The position numbers and the translations under genes were made by a program. Shown one piece after another: positions 48,601-60,800 of a DNA stretch of 64,000 nt; the first letter of the stretch is position 1; the number at the start of each line of letters is the position of its first letter. The stretch comes from Neurospora tetraspora. Taxonomy: Eukaryota > Ascomycota > Sordariomycetes > Sordariales > Sordariaceae. The notes under the pieces are model-generated. The model was not told the origin of the DNA. It saw nothing but the letters and a program-made list of their open reading frames with translations, and searched no databases. Where the stretch lies: positions 2,914,001 through 2,978,000 of the forward strand of contig NW_026944387.1 of assembly GCF_033439725.1 (NCBI RefSeq), written 5' to 3'.

Positions 48601-50660
48601 TAGTAATATCTTTACCTAAGAAAAGGATAAATAAAAAACGGCGGTTATTTATTATTCCTAAAAATCCACCCCTGCCGAACGTAATTACTCTATTTATAAT
48701 AAAAGAATATCTATGATTATCAAATATATAAAAAAATAGTTTACGGAATTTAAGAGTTATAAGAAATTTATTATCGTTATTAATTACCTTAATTTCGAAT
48801 ACTTTATAGAAAAGTAAAAGCTCTCTAAACGATAAGCGCAATAGGCTGAATTTCTCTTATAATTCAATTTCGAAATCCTTTACCACCCAAAGAAATTCAC
48901 TATAATTCCTAATATTCTATCCTATCAGGACTAGGACAACCCTAACGAAAAGGATGTAAAAGCTAAAAAAAATATAATTAATTCCCTAATCCGCTTTTAA
49001 AAATTATATTTATATAATTACTTCCTCTATTATAGTAAGGGAGGGCGTAAAAATATTTAAAAGTCCAGATTTATAATAATTCTTCGAAAAAGTCTCTTAA
49101 AAGGACGAAGTCTACTAAATTATCCGCGAAACTATTATTAATGAAGATGAAACCCTCCTAACTTCCGTATAAGACTTAAAGGTTTAATAAAAAAAATATA
49201 CTATCAACGAATTTAATAAATTATATTATAAAGGCCGTATCTAAGTTCCAAGAGCCCCCAGTATTACCGAAGCTATAACCCTATATATATTTTTAGAAAA
49301 TATTAAAAAGAACGTTCTCTGCACCCGTATTATGTAAATAATATATAATTCGAAAACTCTGAGACACCCCAGAAGAGAAGGTACTATCTATACTATAAAT
49401 AGAAACTTCTATTAACTACTAATAAATACTTATATCCCTCAATTCTTAGCTAATTATAATACTTATAATAAGGTAAAATATTAGAGAAATTAAAAAAAAG
49501 GCTATTAAAGCCTCTTCCTATCCTAAATTAATTTTTCAAAAATATTTAAATAAGTTTTATTACTAATCTCCCTCCTATAAGAGCCTACGTTAACTTCCTC
49601 GTTATTAAAAATAAACTTAATAAATCGTTAATTTTAGAGCCAATACCTATTATAGAAATAAAAATAATAATAGAAACTTTCCTTCAATATTTCGTATAAT
49701 ATTATAAGTAGCCGCAATTTATCGTTAATAATAGGGGTATTAATTAGACTAGCCAATTTTAAAAATATTTATATAATTTACTAGATATCGATTAATTTTT
49801 AAATATTACTTTTTACGCTTCAACCGACGGTAACCCCGAAAAAATAAATTAGGAAGTATAAACCTTCTTAAAAGTTTTCGTAAATTACGCCCAAAATAAT
49901 TAGGATTATTAATACCTAGTAATATAATTAGTAATTAACAACCGAATTAATACCTCTATTAATATATCCCTATTCTTTACTACCTACGGCTATTATCCGT
50001 AATCTTTAATAGCCTTAGTAACTCCCCTAATAAAAATAGATTCTAAGAATCTATCAATAAGAATTAAAGATTTCGTTACAATATTATAATAAATTACGGA
50101 TCTATATTAAATAATTAAAATAATCTCTATATAAGAGTAAAAGTATTTCGCTAACCGCAAAAGGTAATTAGCTGATGTTTTTAAAATAGGGGATAAAGTT
50201 TAATTAAATGTTTAAAACTTTACTACAACACGCCCTAAGAAGAAATTCGACTAAATCTATATAAAATATATAGTATTTAACATTCTTAACCCTTTTGTAA
50301 TAGAATTCTCCGACTTTTCTTTAAAAATCTTTAATAAATTTTATATGAATTTATTTAAGAGGGCTCGTAATAACCCTCTATTAAACCAAATTACTACCGA
50401 CTCTTAACCACCAATTATTATAATAAACAGTGAAAAAGAATACCTCGTAAATAAAATCTTCTACTATATGACCAAAAAGAATCGCAAAATAATCTTAATT
50501 AATTAAATTAATTAAGTATATAGTTTTAGGAACTATTAAAAGAATTCGCTAATATAGCGGCCTTAGACCGTTTCGAAGCAAAATATAGCCTAGCCGATAT
50601 TAATAATAAATTAGTCGAATATTTCAATATAAAGTATACGAAATAATAAAGACAGTAATA
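45620..50660 (+). pseudogene. gag-pol remnant of element B with chromodomain
   Basis: Readable plus-strand blocks are: a CCHC knuckle with Cys and His codons changed to Tyr (YFYYTASGYIISNY, 46,711-46,755); the RT block RFYYNYKTFNIITRIDRYLL at about 47,824-47,885; an intact YIDD near 48,130-48,142; the integrase core VNNRGIN near 49,722 (catalytic Asp changed to Asn) and NPEKIN with its Glu near 49,820-49,840; GDKV near 50,190; and a chromodomain at about 50,428-50,600 (KEYLVNKIFYY, then a Trp-depleted RFEAKY end). In intact relatives this is one polyprotein of roughly 1,500 residues. The 89-codon minus frame at 48,572-48,841 is accidental. Confidence 0.88.
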
Positions 50661-50689
50661 AAAAAAGAAAAAAGGAAGGTAATAAATAT

Positions 50690-51580
50690 CGATTCTAAAT
50701 TTCTCTAATTCTTCTCTAATATTTTATATTCCTGGTTGTTCCTAATTTCTATAAACTTTAACTACTTTTCGAACGATTCGAAGCGGGCTACTAACTCTAT
50801 TATAATAAATTCCCTAGACAGGAAGCGGGGGTCAGAGGAATAACTAAAATAATAGGAGCAATAAAGGTCGGAGGAGTAATAATAGTATTACTAGGGGCCG
50901 AAAAAAAGTAATTATATTCCTATTTAAAAATTTTACTTATTTGAAATTTATTTTAGTAAAGCAAATAAAAGAAAATTTCTTTTCGAGGAAATAATATTAT
51001 CTTTATATAATTCAGCGGCGTAATATTAAATAATTATAATTCTACGGACGTACCTAAAAGCTTTCGTTTTTACTTTATCGGAAGTCACCGCCTCTTAAAT
51101 CGTAGCGAACTTCTAAATTAAAAATAAAACCTAATCGCACCATTTACCATTATTATAATAGGCTATATACGCCCAATTCCCAAATTTAATATAATATTCG
51201 CACAAGACGTTTAAATACAAAATATACAGGACTTTGGAGAGGTTATAATCTATTTAAAGAATAAATGAAATTAATAATAATTTTTTAAAATAGGAATAAT
51301 AAAGAGGATTTACTAGCAAATATTTAAATTTAATAAATTTAAGCTTCTTAAGGGTAGTAACGGGGTTTTTAATACGCTTACAACGGACAGCGGCCTCTTA
51401 GGAAGGGGATTAGGAACCGTATAATAACAGCGAAAATAAAACCTCGCTCTTAAATAACTAAAATAATAATAAAAATAATTTAGACGAAATTAAGCAAAAT
51501 ATTTACCTTAATTAAGAAGGGTAAGTAAAAAATTAGTTAGGTAATAGTAATACTTACTTTAATAATTTAAATAACGGCTA
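50690..51580 (-). pseudogene. Antisense reading frame between pol and 3' LTR of element B
   Basis: Counterpart of 37,350-38,240 in A. The minus strand here reads IIIELVARFESFEKQLKFIE near 50,755-50,815, close to the A text, with scattered RIP stops. It lies downstream of the chromodomain, so this element carries about 1 kb of 3' sequence that pol does not explain. Confidence 0.4.
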
Positions 51581-51753
51581 AAAAGAAAAGAGGAAAGGAG
51601 AAAAAGAGGAGAAAGAAATCGGAAGAGGGGTTTTTATATATAATTCTATAGGTGCGTATATGTGTATACTACTACTTACTACCTACTACTTTCATCGGTC
51701 GAAATAGAAGGAGCGGACGCGTAGAGAGGTAGGAGGAGGGAAGAGGGGAATAA

Positions 51754-51955
51754 TATTATAAAACTAAGGCCCAGGCTATAGCGCTCTAATTATCGATTAG
51801 AATTATCATAAGGCGCCGTAGCTATATCTATACAACCCCTATTAAAACCTCGCATCTCCAATAGAGCTGCCTCTTAGACAGAATTTTCCTTCTTTATAAA
51901 ACCTCAATTAAACTATATGACTAGCACCCATATTAACCGTGCTGTTCCCGTTATA
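51754..51955 (+). repeat. 3' LTR of element B
   Basis: 202 bp; begins TATTATAAAAC where the 5' LTR has TGTCATAGGGC, all G-to-A or C-to-T differences. Confidence 0.93.
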
Positions 51956-52412
51956 TTAATAAAAACTATTAAATAGTATAAAAATATTATAACATTTCCT
52001 ATAGAGCCAAAAAAGCAAAATACTAATCTAAATCATTAAGCGCATCTTCCTCCTCCTTATTATCGAAAACCGGCTCGTCATCTAGAATCATTTCCGCGAA
52101 CAATAGCCCCCCCAACAATATAGTAGTAAAAAGACGCGCTATATCCTTATCCTTCCGCAATCCTTTAATAAAATTCCGCTTATCCCTCTTATTTATACAA
52201 TAAAGAAAGGATACCATTATTAAAGTATCAATAAATATTTAAAAGTAATAACCATACCCAATTAAACTTACCAATATAAAAAGAGGGGGTATAGTAATAA
52301 AAGGACCGGCTATAGTAATAAAAGGAAATAATAATATACCTCATAACAAATATTTCCAAATACCAAAAATAGATTTAACCAATTTAAATATACTATTTAC
52401 AATAATTAACCT
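51956..52412. other. Harbinger internal segment with a small open frame
   Basis: A 457-bp Harbinger piece between B and D. It holds a 64-codon minus frame at 52,023-52,217 that starts MVSFLYCINKRDKRNF and ends acidic (NKEEEDALNDLD). It could be the C-terminus or an exon of a Harbinger protein, or chance. No domain was recognised. Confidence 0.4.
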
Positions 52413-52761
52413 TGCAAGGGCATAGTATGAGTGAGTCGAAGGTAAAGCTAAGGTTCCATTTATGACAGAAGATTTTAGATAAGGAAAAGAAAAGAGGAAG
52501 GAAATTAGGTATAAGCGTGCAAACCCAAATAAATACCTTGGTCGTACAAGTAATAATGGGACCTACATGCGGGTCGCTATTAGCTAATCCCTTTACTCAC
52601 ATCCTCTTTACCTATAGAATAAACTCTACACCCAATCTTAGCATAGCTAATTAAATACTTTACATCCTTTAAATTGTACTATATCTAAAATCCTCTATAT
52701 ACTTTATTCTAGTAGCCACCTCGTATATAGCACCTAAACCCAATTTACCAGCGCCGTTACA
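52413..52761 (-). repeat. 3' LTR of element D
   Basis: 349 bp, same length as 61,655-62,003. More heavily RIP-mutated over its last 100 bp than the other LTR. Confidence 0.93.
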
Positions 52762-55574
52762 TTACCCCCTATGTAAAAAATTCGTCTGCAAATTTTATTA
52801 AATAATTATATAGAATATTTATTTCTTTCTTATAATATATTATAAACGCCTCAACCCCTTCGCTTCAAAGTATTTATTATCATCGTACTACTCCGTATCT
52901 TTATTAAGCCAATTTATTAATTGCCGGGGCGGGCCTAAGGCATCTGGGTTAACTTTATAAAAGTTCTAAAGTGCTTTCGGTACGTATTTGAAATCGGAGG
53001 CGGAATACTACTTTAAATCGGGGTCCTAACTTCTTTAATCCACTTAATAAAAAAGCTTTCCATTAATTACTTTAAATACTATAACCCTATTGACCTCCTA
53101 CTCAGAGTTTCCATCTTCGCTTGTATTAATTAGGCCGGGGTATTCAAATACTTATCCTAGGAGTAGGTTATCGTTATATTTCTATAAACGGTCTATATAG
53201 AAGACGTTAATACCCTTCCAATTCTTTAGCAACTCTAAATAGTAAGAGTACCCTACTTTCTTAATAATTTTATAATAATTATAAATATTAAGGAAATTAA
53301 ATTTTTTATTAGGCCTAGTCGTTATAGATTAAAGCCTCTTAATAATAATAATTTTATTTCCTAATTTGAAATCGGGTTCCCTCCTCTTCTTATTAGTTTA
53401 CGCTGCCTATTATTTTTATACTTTTAATATCGTTTTTCTAACGTATTCAACGTACCTTTGAATACGCTAAGTATAATTTTACGCTTATTCCCGAATAAAA
53501 TACTCCGTCCGGGGAATATTAGGGTCCTAAGTGCGGGCTTCGTAATTGAAAGGTATCCTTATAGGGTAGTTAAATATAATTTTATAAGGGGATAGATTTA
53601 TATTATCCTACGGTAAATTATTCTATACGGTATCCAAAGCGGGGATAGCCTTAGATTAATCGTTTTAATAATAGTTAACGAACGGCTGTAATTATTAATT
53701 AATATAGGTATTTATTATTTACCATTAGTTTGCCGGTTAATTATATCCCGCGGTAGTTAGCTTCTACTTTATTTTTATTAATTTCGATATTTCGTCCGTA
53801 AATACAGATATAAATTACGGTCCTCTATTAGAAATCACTTCCTCCAGTATACTATTAATATAGTAAAATTCTTTATAATATATTCGGATAATATTGCGAA
53901 TTATAGTATTTTTTATATACGGGGTAATCTAAGATAATTCTAATAAAGAATTAATTATTACTAATATATTATCGAAATTGTATTTATCCTTTAGTATTCT
54001 CTTAAAATCTATAATAATAAACGTCTACTTCCAGGCTAATAGGAGAATTAGGTAAAATAAACCCGGTATTTTATCTTTAGGGACTTTATTAACTTTATAT
54101 ATTATATAATTTTTAATAAAATAGTCGATACTTCCAATTATATAGGGCTACTAATATTATATTTTAAATACCGCCCGGGTTTTATTCCTTCCTAAGTAAA
54201 CCGTTATTAATATTAAATAAGCTTTATCGATAATACAGGTACGTAAATTATCTCATTTGGGAATAATTAAACAGTTCTAATATATTAAGAATCTATTAAT
54301 TAATATAATGAAATTAGGGTCTAATCTATAAGCGCGAACGCGATATTCCTCTAGGGATTCGTTTTTACAGTTAACCTTTATAAGAGCGTCCACTAATTCG
54401 TATCCTTTTAATTCTACGGGGTTTAATTTTTCTATATTTAACGTTATAATCGGAATTAATTCTTCTAACGGGCTGGAAGCGGTAATAATGAAAGTAATAA
54501 TAGAAATTTCGGTTCCGTCTTCTTCTATCGGTTTAAAGATCTAAAATATATAATACGTATCTTTCTTATTTTTTTAAATTTTAAAGTCTTTAAATTTTCG
54601 AGAAAGCGTGTCTATTACCGCGTTTTTTGTACCAAGCTAATACGTAATTTCGAAGTAGTATTAAAATAGGAATTCTACCTATCCAACCTATTGAAAATTA
54701 AGGAGGCGCTTAATACTAAAATATTCAAATATCTAATATTCAGTAATAATCGTAAATAATTTATTTTATTATAATCCGACAAATTCGGGTCGCTAAATTT
54801 AGAAAGCCCTAATAATAACGAGTAATTTCTTATTGTAAATAGGGTAATTGTATTCGGCTCCCTATATAATTTCTAAAAAAAAAGCGATTAGGTACTATTT
54901 CCCAATATCCTCTTATATTTAGGATAATACTCCGGCCAATACTCCGTTGCTAATATCTATTTCTACCCTCGTTTCGATATTGTAATAGAAATACTTTAAT
55001 AGTAGGGCCTCTACAAACAATCTCTTAAATTCTTCGAAAGCGGCTTAAAACTTATCTGTCTATATAAATACTTTTCCCTTTCGTATTAAATTTATAAGGG
55101 GGCGCGCTATGCGACCGTAGTCTTTAATAAACCTTTATTAAAAATTATAGAATCTTAGGAAGGATTAAACCCTTCTTAAATTAAAGGGTATAACCTATTC
55201 TTTAATAACCTCTACCTTTGTTAAATCGACGGAAATACTATCCTGTCCTATAATAAAACCTAAGAACTTTATTTTCGTAATGTAGAATTCGTACTTTTTA
55301 AAATCGGCTTAGAATCTAGTATCTTTTAATCGGCGGAGAACTTTTTTAACGTAAAAACGGTAATCTTCCAAGGTATCCGAATAAATAAAAATATCGTCGA
55401 TATAGGCGGTATAAAAATCATTTAAATATTCGCCTAGGACTAAATTAATAAAATTCTAGAAATTAACAGGGCTGTTAATAAGGCTAAACGGTAATACTTT
55501 ATACTTAAAAACTCCTATCCTAATACGGAAAATCGTTAATTCCTCGTCTTTTAACTTTATACGAATTTAGTAAA

Positions 55575-55849
55575 TGCAACGGGTCTACACGAATTAAAGC
55601 ACAACGAACAATCGTAAGGTTAAAATGCTATATTTAACAAGGAAAATAAGAAGGAAGACTACACCAGAAGGGTACAGTCGAAATAGGGTTTTATAGTACA
55701 TAGGATAGAAGAGCCCAAACGGCACGGAGTAAGTAAATAAGTAGGGCTTAACGAACTAGAAGGCTCACATCGATTTACATCATTAGTAAACCGTATACAA
55801 CCGGCTTGGCGGCAGCTAAATTAAACCCCTAGGCCTTAGCCCTATAATA
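55575..55849 (-). repeat. 3' LTR of element C
   Basis: 275 bp; direct repeat of 57,528-57,802, differing mostly by transitions. Confidence 0.92.
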
Positions 55850-57527
55850 TTACCCCCTTACTCCCCTAAACCTACCATACAAGACGAAAAATACAAAAAA
55901 GACCAAAATCTAATATAACCGCACCTATACTAAATACTCACAAATAAAGAATATTAATAATACTAAAAAAAGTATTTATATTAAATCCCCAAATAAACGC
56001 TATATAACCACTTACCTACTACCCGAATCGATAATAACGTACCCACCGTCACCTATATAGAATTACGCCCAATGACTATAGATACTAAGATTAAATTAGA
56101 GGATATTTCTAAATCATACCTATCCAGAAATCCTCTTCTACCATTAAATATATCTATACCCAAGAAATAATTAAATTAAAGCTATTACTTAATACTTCGT
56201 ATCGTTCTACTTCTCTTACCAATAGGAGCCTCATCCTCACCGCCGTAAAAATAGCTTAATAATTCTTATACCTACGAAATATAATACTTATTCCTTCTAT
56301 CAGTTACGTTTTGAATAAGTATTAATATAATTAGGCAACAAACGGTATTATTTTATAACCTACCTATTCAACTAACAAATAGTATACTTTAACAAACTAA
56401 CTAAAAATCCCTCCTTTTAAATATAGTAGTACTCTTCTACTCCTAATATTATTAGGGTCGTCTTTATTAAAACTACTTAATCTAAAAACTCTTCCTCTTA
56501 ATTATCGCTATTATAACCGTCTAAGCCCCTACCAGATTATATTCGAACGTTATTCATCCTCGTCTTTTTATACTATTTAAACTAATAAGAACTATTCTTA
56601 TAATTAGTATACTTACCCTCCTTCTTCTACCTATTCTTTTACTTCTAGGACGGCGATATTTTTAACGAAGCTACCAAAACATTAATAAAAATATCTATAG
56701 GATTATTAACATTATTATTATTAACTGGAATATACCTTTAAAACGAAGATAAGGAGGTAGAGGCTAAAAAGAAAGTATTACTATTAAAACGGCGAAAGTA
56801 TCCAAATAATTAAAAATATTATTTAAGTACGTCGATTTAATCGAAGAAACATTACTTCTAATTATAATTTAGGAAGGCCGTTAATTAATTAACTTTAGCG
56901 GCATCTAACTACGAATTAGTATGGGCCCAATAGAATACTTCTTCAAATCGCAAAAGGAATACTACTATTGATTCTTTAGAACTAAATCTTTTGCGTAATT
57001 AATAGAATTTTTAACTAATACACTTCGCAATATTAAAGTCTCCGTATATAAAATAGAACTTATCAAGGAGGGTGGTAAGCGATCGTAATAAAAGGGAGTT
57101 CGCGAACGTAACGAGCGGCTTTTTAACAGCAAATAATAAATAAGCGAGCAAATAGTAGAATTACGCTTTTAAATCACCAATAGCGTGCCTATTAACGTAT
57201 AATTTAGTTTAAACGCTAAATACTTACGTCTTAAAATCGGCTTTATCCCTAAAAAGTTTTTCGAAGGTAGGGAGGATAAGCTTGTACGAAAACGGCGGTT
57301 CAAGAGAAAGGGAGGCCGTAGCCTACTAAACTTTAAGGTTAGAAATTTCGAAAATTAGCTACTCAATTAAGGAGGCAAATTATCACTAACGTTCTTAGGA
57401 ATTAATAGACTAAACGATCTAAGGGAACGGCTATTATTAAAATATTATAAATAGAGCGGGGAGAACTCTTTAGCGTACTAACGAAAGAAGGGCAATAGTA
57501 TTAACTTAGAAAGAGGGTTAAATATAA

Positions 57528-57802
57528 TATAACGGATCTATACGAATTAAAATACAATGAATAGTTGTAAAATTAAAATACTATATTTAATAAAGAAAGT
57601 AAAAAAGAAGATTATATTAAAAGGGTGCAATCGAAATAGGGTTTTATAATATATAGGATAGAAGAGCCCAAACGGCGCGGAGCAGGCAAACAAGTGGGGC
57701 CTAGCCAACTAAAAGGCTCGCATTAGCTTACATCATCGGTAAGCCGCATACAACTGGCTTGGCGGCAGCCAAGCTAAACCCCTGGGCCTTAGCCCCATAA
57801 CA
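57528..57802 (-). repeat. 5' LTR of element C
   Basis: 275 bp; starts TGTTATGGGGCTAAGGCCC in the minus direction. Its outer 140 bp are barely mutated. Confidence 0.92.
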
Positions 57803-60800
57803 GTAAAAAGTTTGGCAGATATTGATTTTCGTAAACTATTTTACTTTAGTTACCTTAGTAAAAATTTCTTTGATTAATAATAATAAATAATAATCCTTTC
57901 GAAAAATTGCGTTAAATTTATAGTATTTTATATAAAAGTGGAAACTTTTATTAACTTTATAAATAAAATTAGGGCGGCCCAAGGCGATAAATTAACCTTA
58001 ATAAATCCTTTCAATAAATTTTCTAAAATATACTTCCGTATAGCCTCTAATTCAATAAGGGATATTTTATATAGAAGGCTATACCCGAATTCTTCTAAAC
58101 AGTAACCCTTATCGAATTCGATCTTATAATTGCAAAGGCGGTATTCGAGTAGTATATTCAAATCGTACTTATTAAAAACTTTAATTTTATTGTAGTATTT
58201 GGGAAGAACTGTACGAAGGGCTTCGTTGCGGAATTCCTTTTCGTCGCGGGGGAGCGGTTCTTGAGCGGGGTCGTTAATAATTTATTTTTATTAAATAAAT
58301 CGATTAATTCCGAAAATATTAATCGAATAAACAATTTAATTATCTTTCTTAATAGATTGTATATAGAGATTTCTGTCTAATATGTATATCTAGGTAGGAT
58401 GGTATTTATATTAACCCGTACTATTGTACTTCAATTAATAAGTATTTTAGGCGTCCGATCCCTATTTTCCTTTAATTAGTTATTCCTAATAATAGGGTTT
58501 CTTAAATTATAAAAATAATACTATAAAGTAAATAAAATTAGCTAGGTTACATTCTATCTTACTCAACGGGTCGGACTTTTTAAAGATCATAGTAGGGCTC
58601 TAGAGAAGATAGTACGGTTTAATGTAATTAAGTTCGCTAGTATCGTTACGGGTATACTAAAAGTCGGCTAATATAATTGGGACGGTCTTAAATTCCTAAT
58701 TGGAAGCGGCTTCTAATTTTAAAATACGTTTTTTAATATCCTTTTAATATTAATAGGTTTTATATTTATATTAATTTTATACCTCAAAATCGAATTCTTC
58801 CTTATAATAGTCGGGGAAGGGTTAGCCGTCGAAGAAAAGTTCGGTAGAAATATATCCGCTCGTAAGACGAATAGCCATTCGTCCGCTATTTTTTTCGTTT
58901 ATTCGTCGCTTATCCTCTCGTACTATTAACGTATCGTAGTATTCTAAATCCTTCTAGTAAATGGGGTTAACCGAAGCTGGTAAATCCTAAACCTCGAAGT
59001 ATTTTAACCAATCCGGGTCCGGTTTCTATTCTAAAGGAAAGAATAGACGATAGTTTATATAATCGACCTAAATATTGTAAAGGTTGAGCTATTTCCGGCC
59101 GATAATAATATTGTACGCTATATTAACTATAATAAAGTAATTAGGTAGCGTAGTTCGGTTTTAAATCTTTAAAGCGGCTTTAATAACCTTTTTAATATTC
59201 TAGTTCGGTTTTCCTTAGTAATTACTAATTCTTCGGATTAAGAAACTGCTTATAAATTCTACTAATAATCGGTTTTTTTTTTTTTTTAGCAAAAGCAGTA
59301 CTAATAAATAAATAATCGTTTACTTCTATATCGATCAAAACATCGAATATAAACCAAGACATTCGATTATTAATTAAAGTACATTAAATAAATAAAGGTT
59401 CCCCTCCTAAAAAGGGTATTAAATTAAATCCTTCTCTATATTTCTATCTATCCTTTTCTTATTACTCTATAACCAATACCTCCCCTAGGAAAGAATCTAA
59501 TTTACCTAAAATAATTAATTTTCCTATTCAATAGCAGCTAGAATAATAGCCGGGATAACTAAAACCCCTTAATTACCTCCATTCTTATAAGTTAAATAAC
59601 GGTTAACGATAGTAATAATATAATTATAGTATTCGTAATCGAAGTATTCCTTCTTGGAATAATTGTATTTAATATAACCCTTTTCCTTACAAAGGAAATA
59701 TTTACCTTTATTAAATAATCGAATAATTTCTTTATAATTACTACTTTAACGAACGGCGCCTCTCCTTCTACTAATAGGTTTAGGAGTAGAGTTAGAGCTA
59801 GAGCCCTTATTACTTCCGCTAAAATTATTATTCTTACCGGTTTTAAAAGCAATTTTACTTTTGTCAGTAATAATTTTCAATATTTATTTAAAACTGGAGT
59901 AATTTATATAATAAAATCTAAAGGAAATAGAAAAGTCGTAATACTTCGCGCCCATTTATTTCTTATATTCAACTAGAAGGCGTTAAAACAATTTACGTTT
60001 CTATTCGGTCTTAGGACGTTAATATTCGCCAACTATCCGAATAAATTTATTTTTAAAGAAATCGAAATTATTATTATTCTTCTTCTTTAATTTAATAAAG
60101 TTCTAAAGCGTATTCTCCTTTTAATTAGGGTTATAATATTAACGCTATAAATAAGTTATTAAGCTAAAGTAGGTTTTAATTTAGTCCGGATAAATTTCGT
60201 ACAAATACGGTATTAAATTATAATAAGTATAGCTAACTAATCGGTTCTTAACGTACAAAAACTTATTGTAATTAAATAAATAATAATCGGCGTGAATTTC
60301 AAACTTATCTTAAATCAAATCGTACTAAGCTTCGAAAGGAATATTATCTTCCTTATTCTAATTATAATACTTAGCAGGGTCGGTTTATTTAGTACTACGG
60401 TAGCGGGAACTAGAATTAAAGTACTCTCTATTATCGGGGTCGATTTCGGAAAATAAAGTCGAAAAGTAGGTAAAAGCCCTAAGGGGAACCTCGCTAACGT
60501 CCTTTTTAATACTAGGGAGTATCGTTTTTTTAACCTTTCCCTTATTTTAATTCTTATTTTTAAATATTCCTTTACTAATATTCAAGTCGGTAATAAAAAT
60601 TTTCAATCCTTCGATAGTATCGTCTTTTTTAATAAAGGAATCCTTCAACTATTAAACTATAGCAGGGGTAGTAGCGCTATAGCAGTCGGCTAAAGTAAGG
60701 ACCCAATCGTAAATAGTCTTAAATTTGACGTTCAAATAGGAAACGAAGCGATAAATTCTAATACCTACTCCTTCTATACTATACTTATAATAAATAATAA

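Larger units (their letters stand above)
45378..51955 (+). mobile_element. LTR retrotransposon B (Ty3/gypsy chromovirus)
   Basis: A 6,578-bp element with a perfect 5-bp TSD TTAAT (45,373-45,377 and 51,956-51,960). Its 202-bp LTRs start TGTCATAGGGCTAAGGCCC and end CCATTATA / CCGTTATA. A purine-rich polypurine tract (AGGAGGAGGGAAGAGGGG) precedes the 3' LTR at about 51,731-51,748. Domain order is gag zinc knuckle, RT, integrase, chromodomain. It is RIP-degraded and inactive. Confidence 0.95.
55575..57802 (-). mobile_element. LTR element C, short and without pol, inside the RT of D
   Basis: A 2,228-bp element with a perfect TSD GTAAA (55,570-55,574 and 57,803-57,807) and 275-bp LTRs at 55,575-55,849 and 57,528-57,802. 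Orientation is set by the polypurine tract (AGGGGAGTAAGGGGGTAA on the minus strand, about 55,850-55,867) and by LTR termini like those of A/B. The 1,678-bp interior has no RT, integrase or zinc knuckle. The plus strand shows a partly readable frame near 56,820-57,520 (RNERLFNSK, FSLNAKYLRLKIGFIPKKFF) that matches nothing I know and would be antisense to the element. It looks like a non-autonomous (TRIM/LARD-like) element. Confidence 0.88.

Noticed and set aside
48572-48841. 89-codon open frame in element B
   Set aside because: It is antisense to the pol region in RIP'd DNA and has no family features; an accidental survivor. The same applies to 12,571-12,882, 57,928-58,161 and 59,592-59,852 as independent genes.
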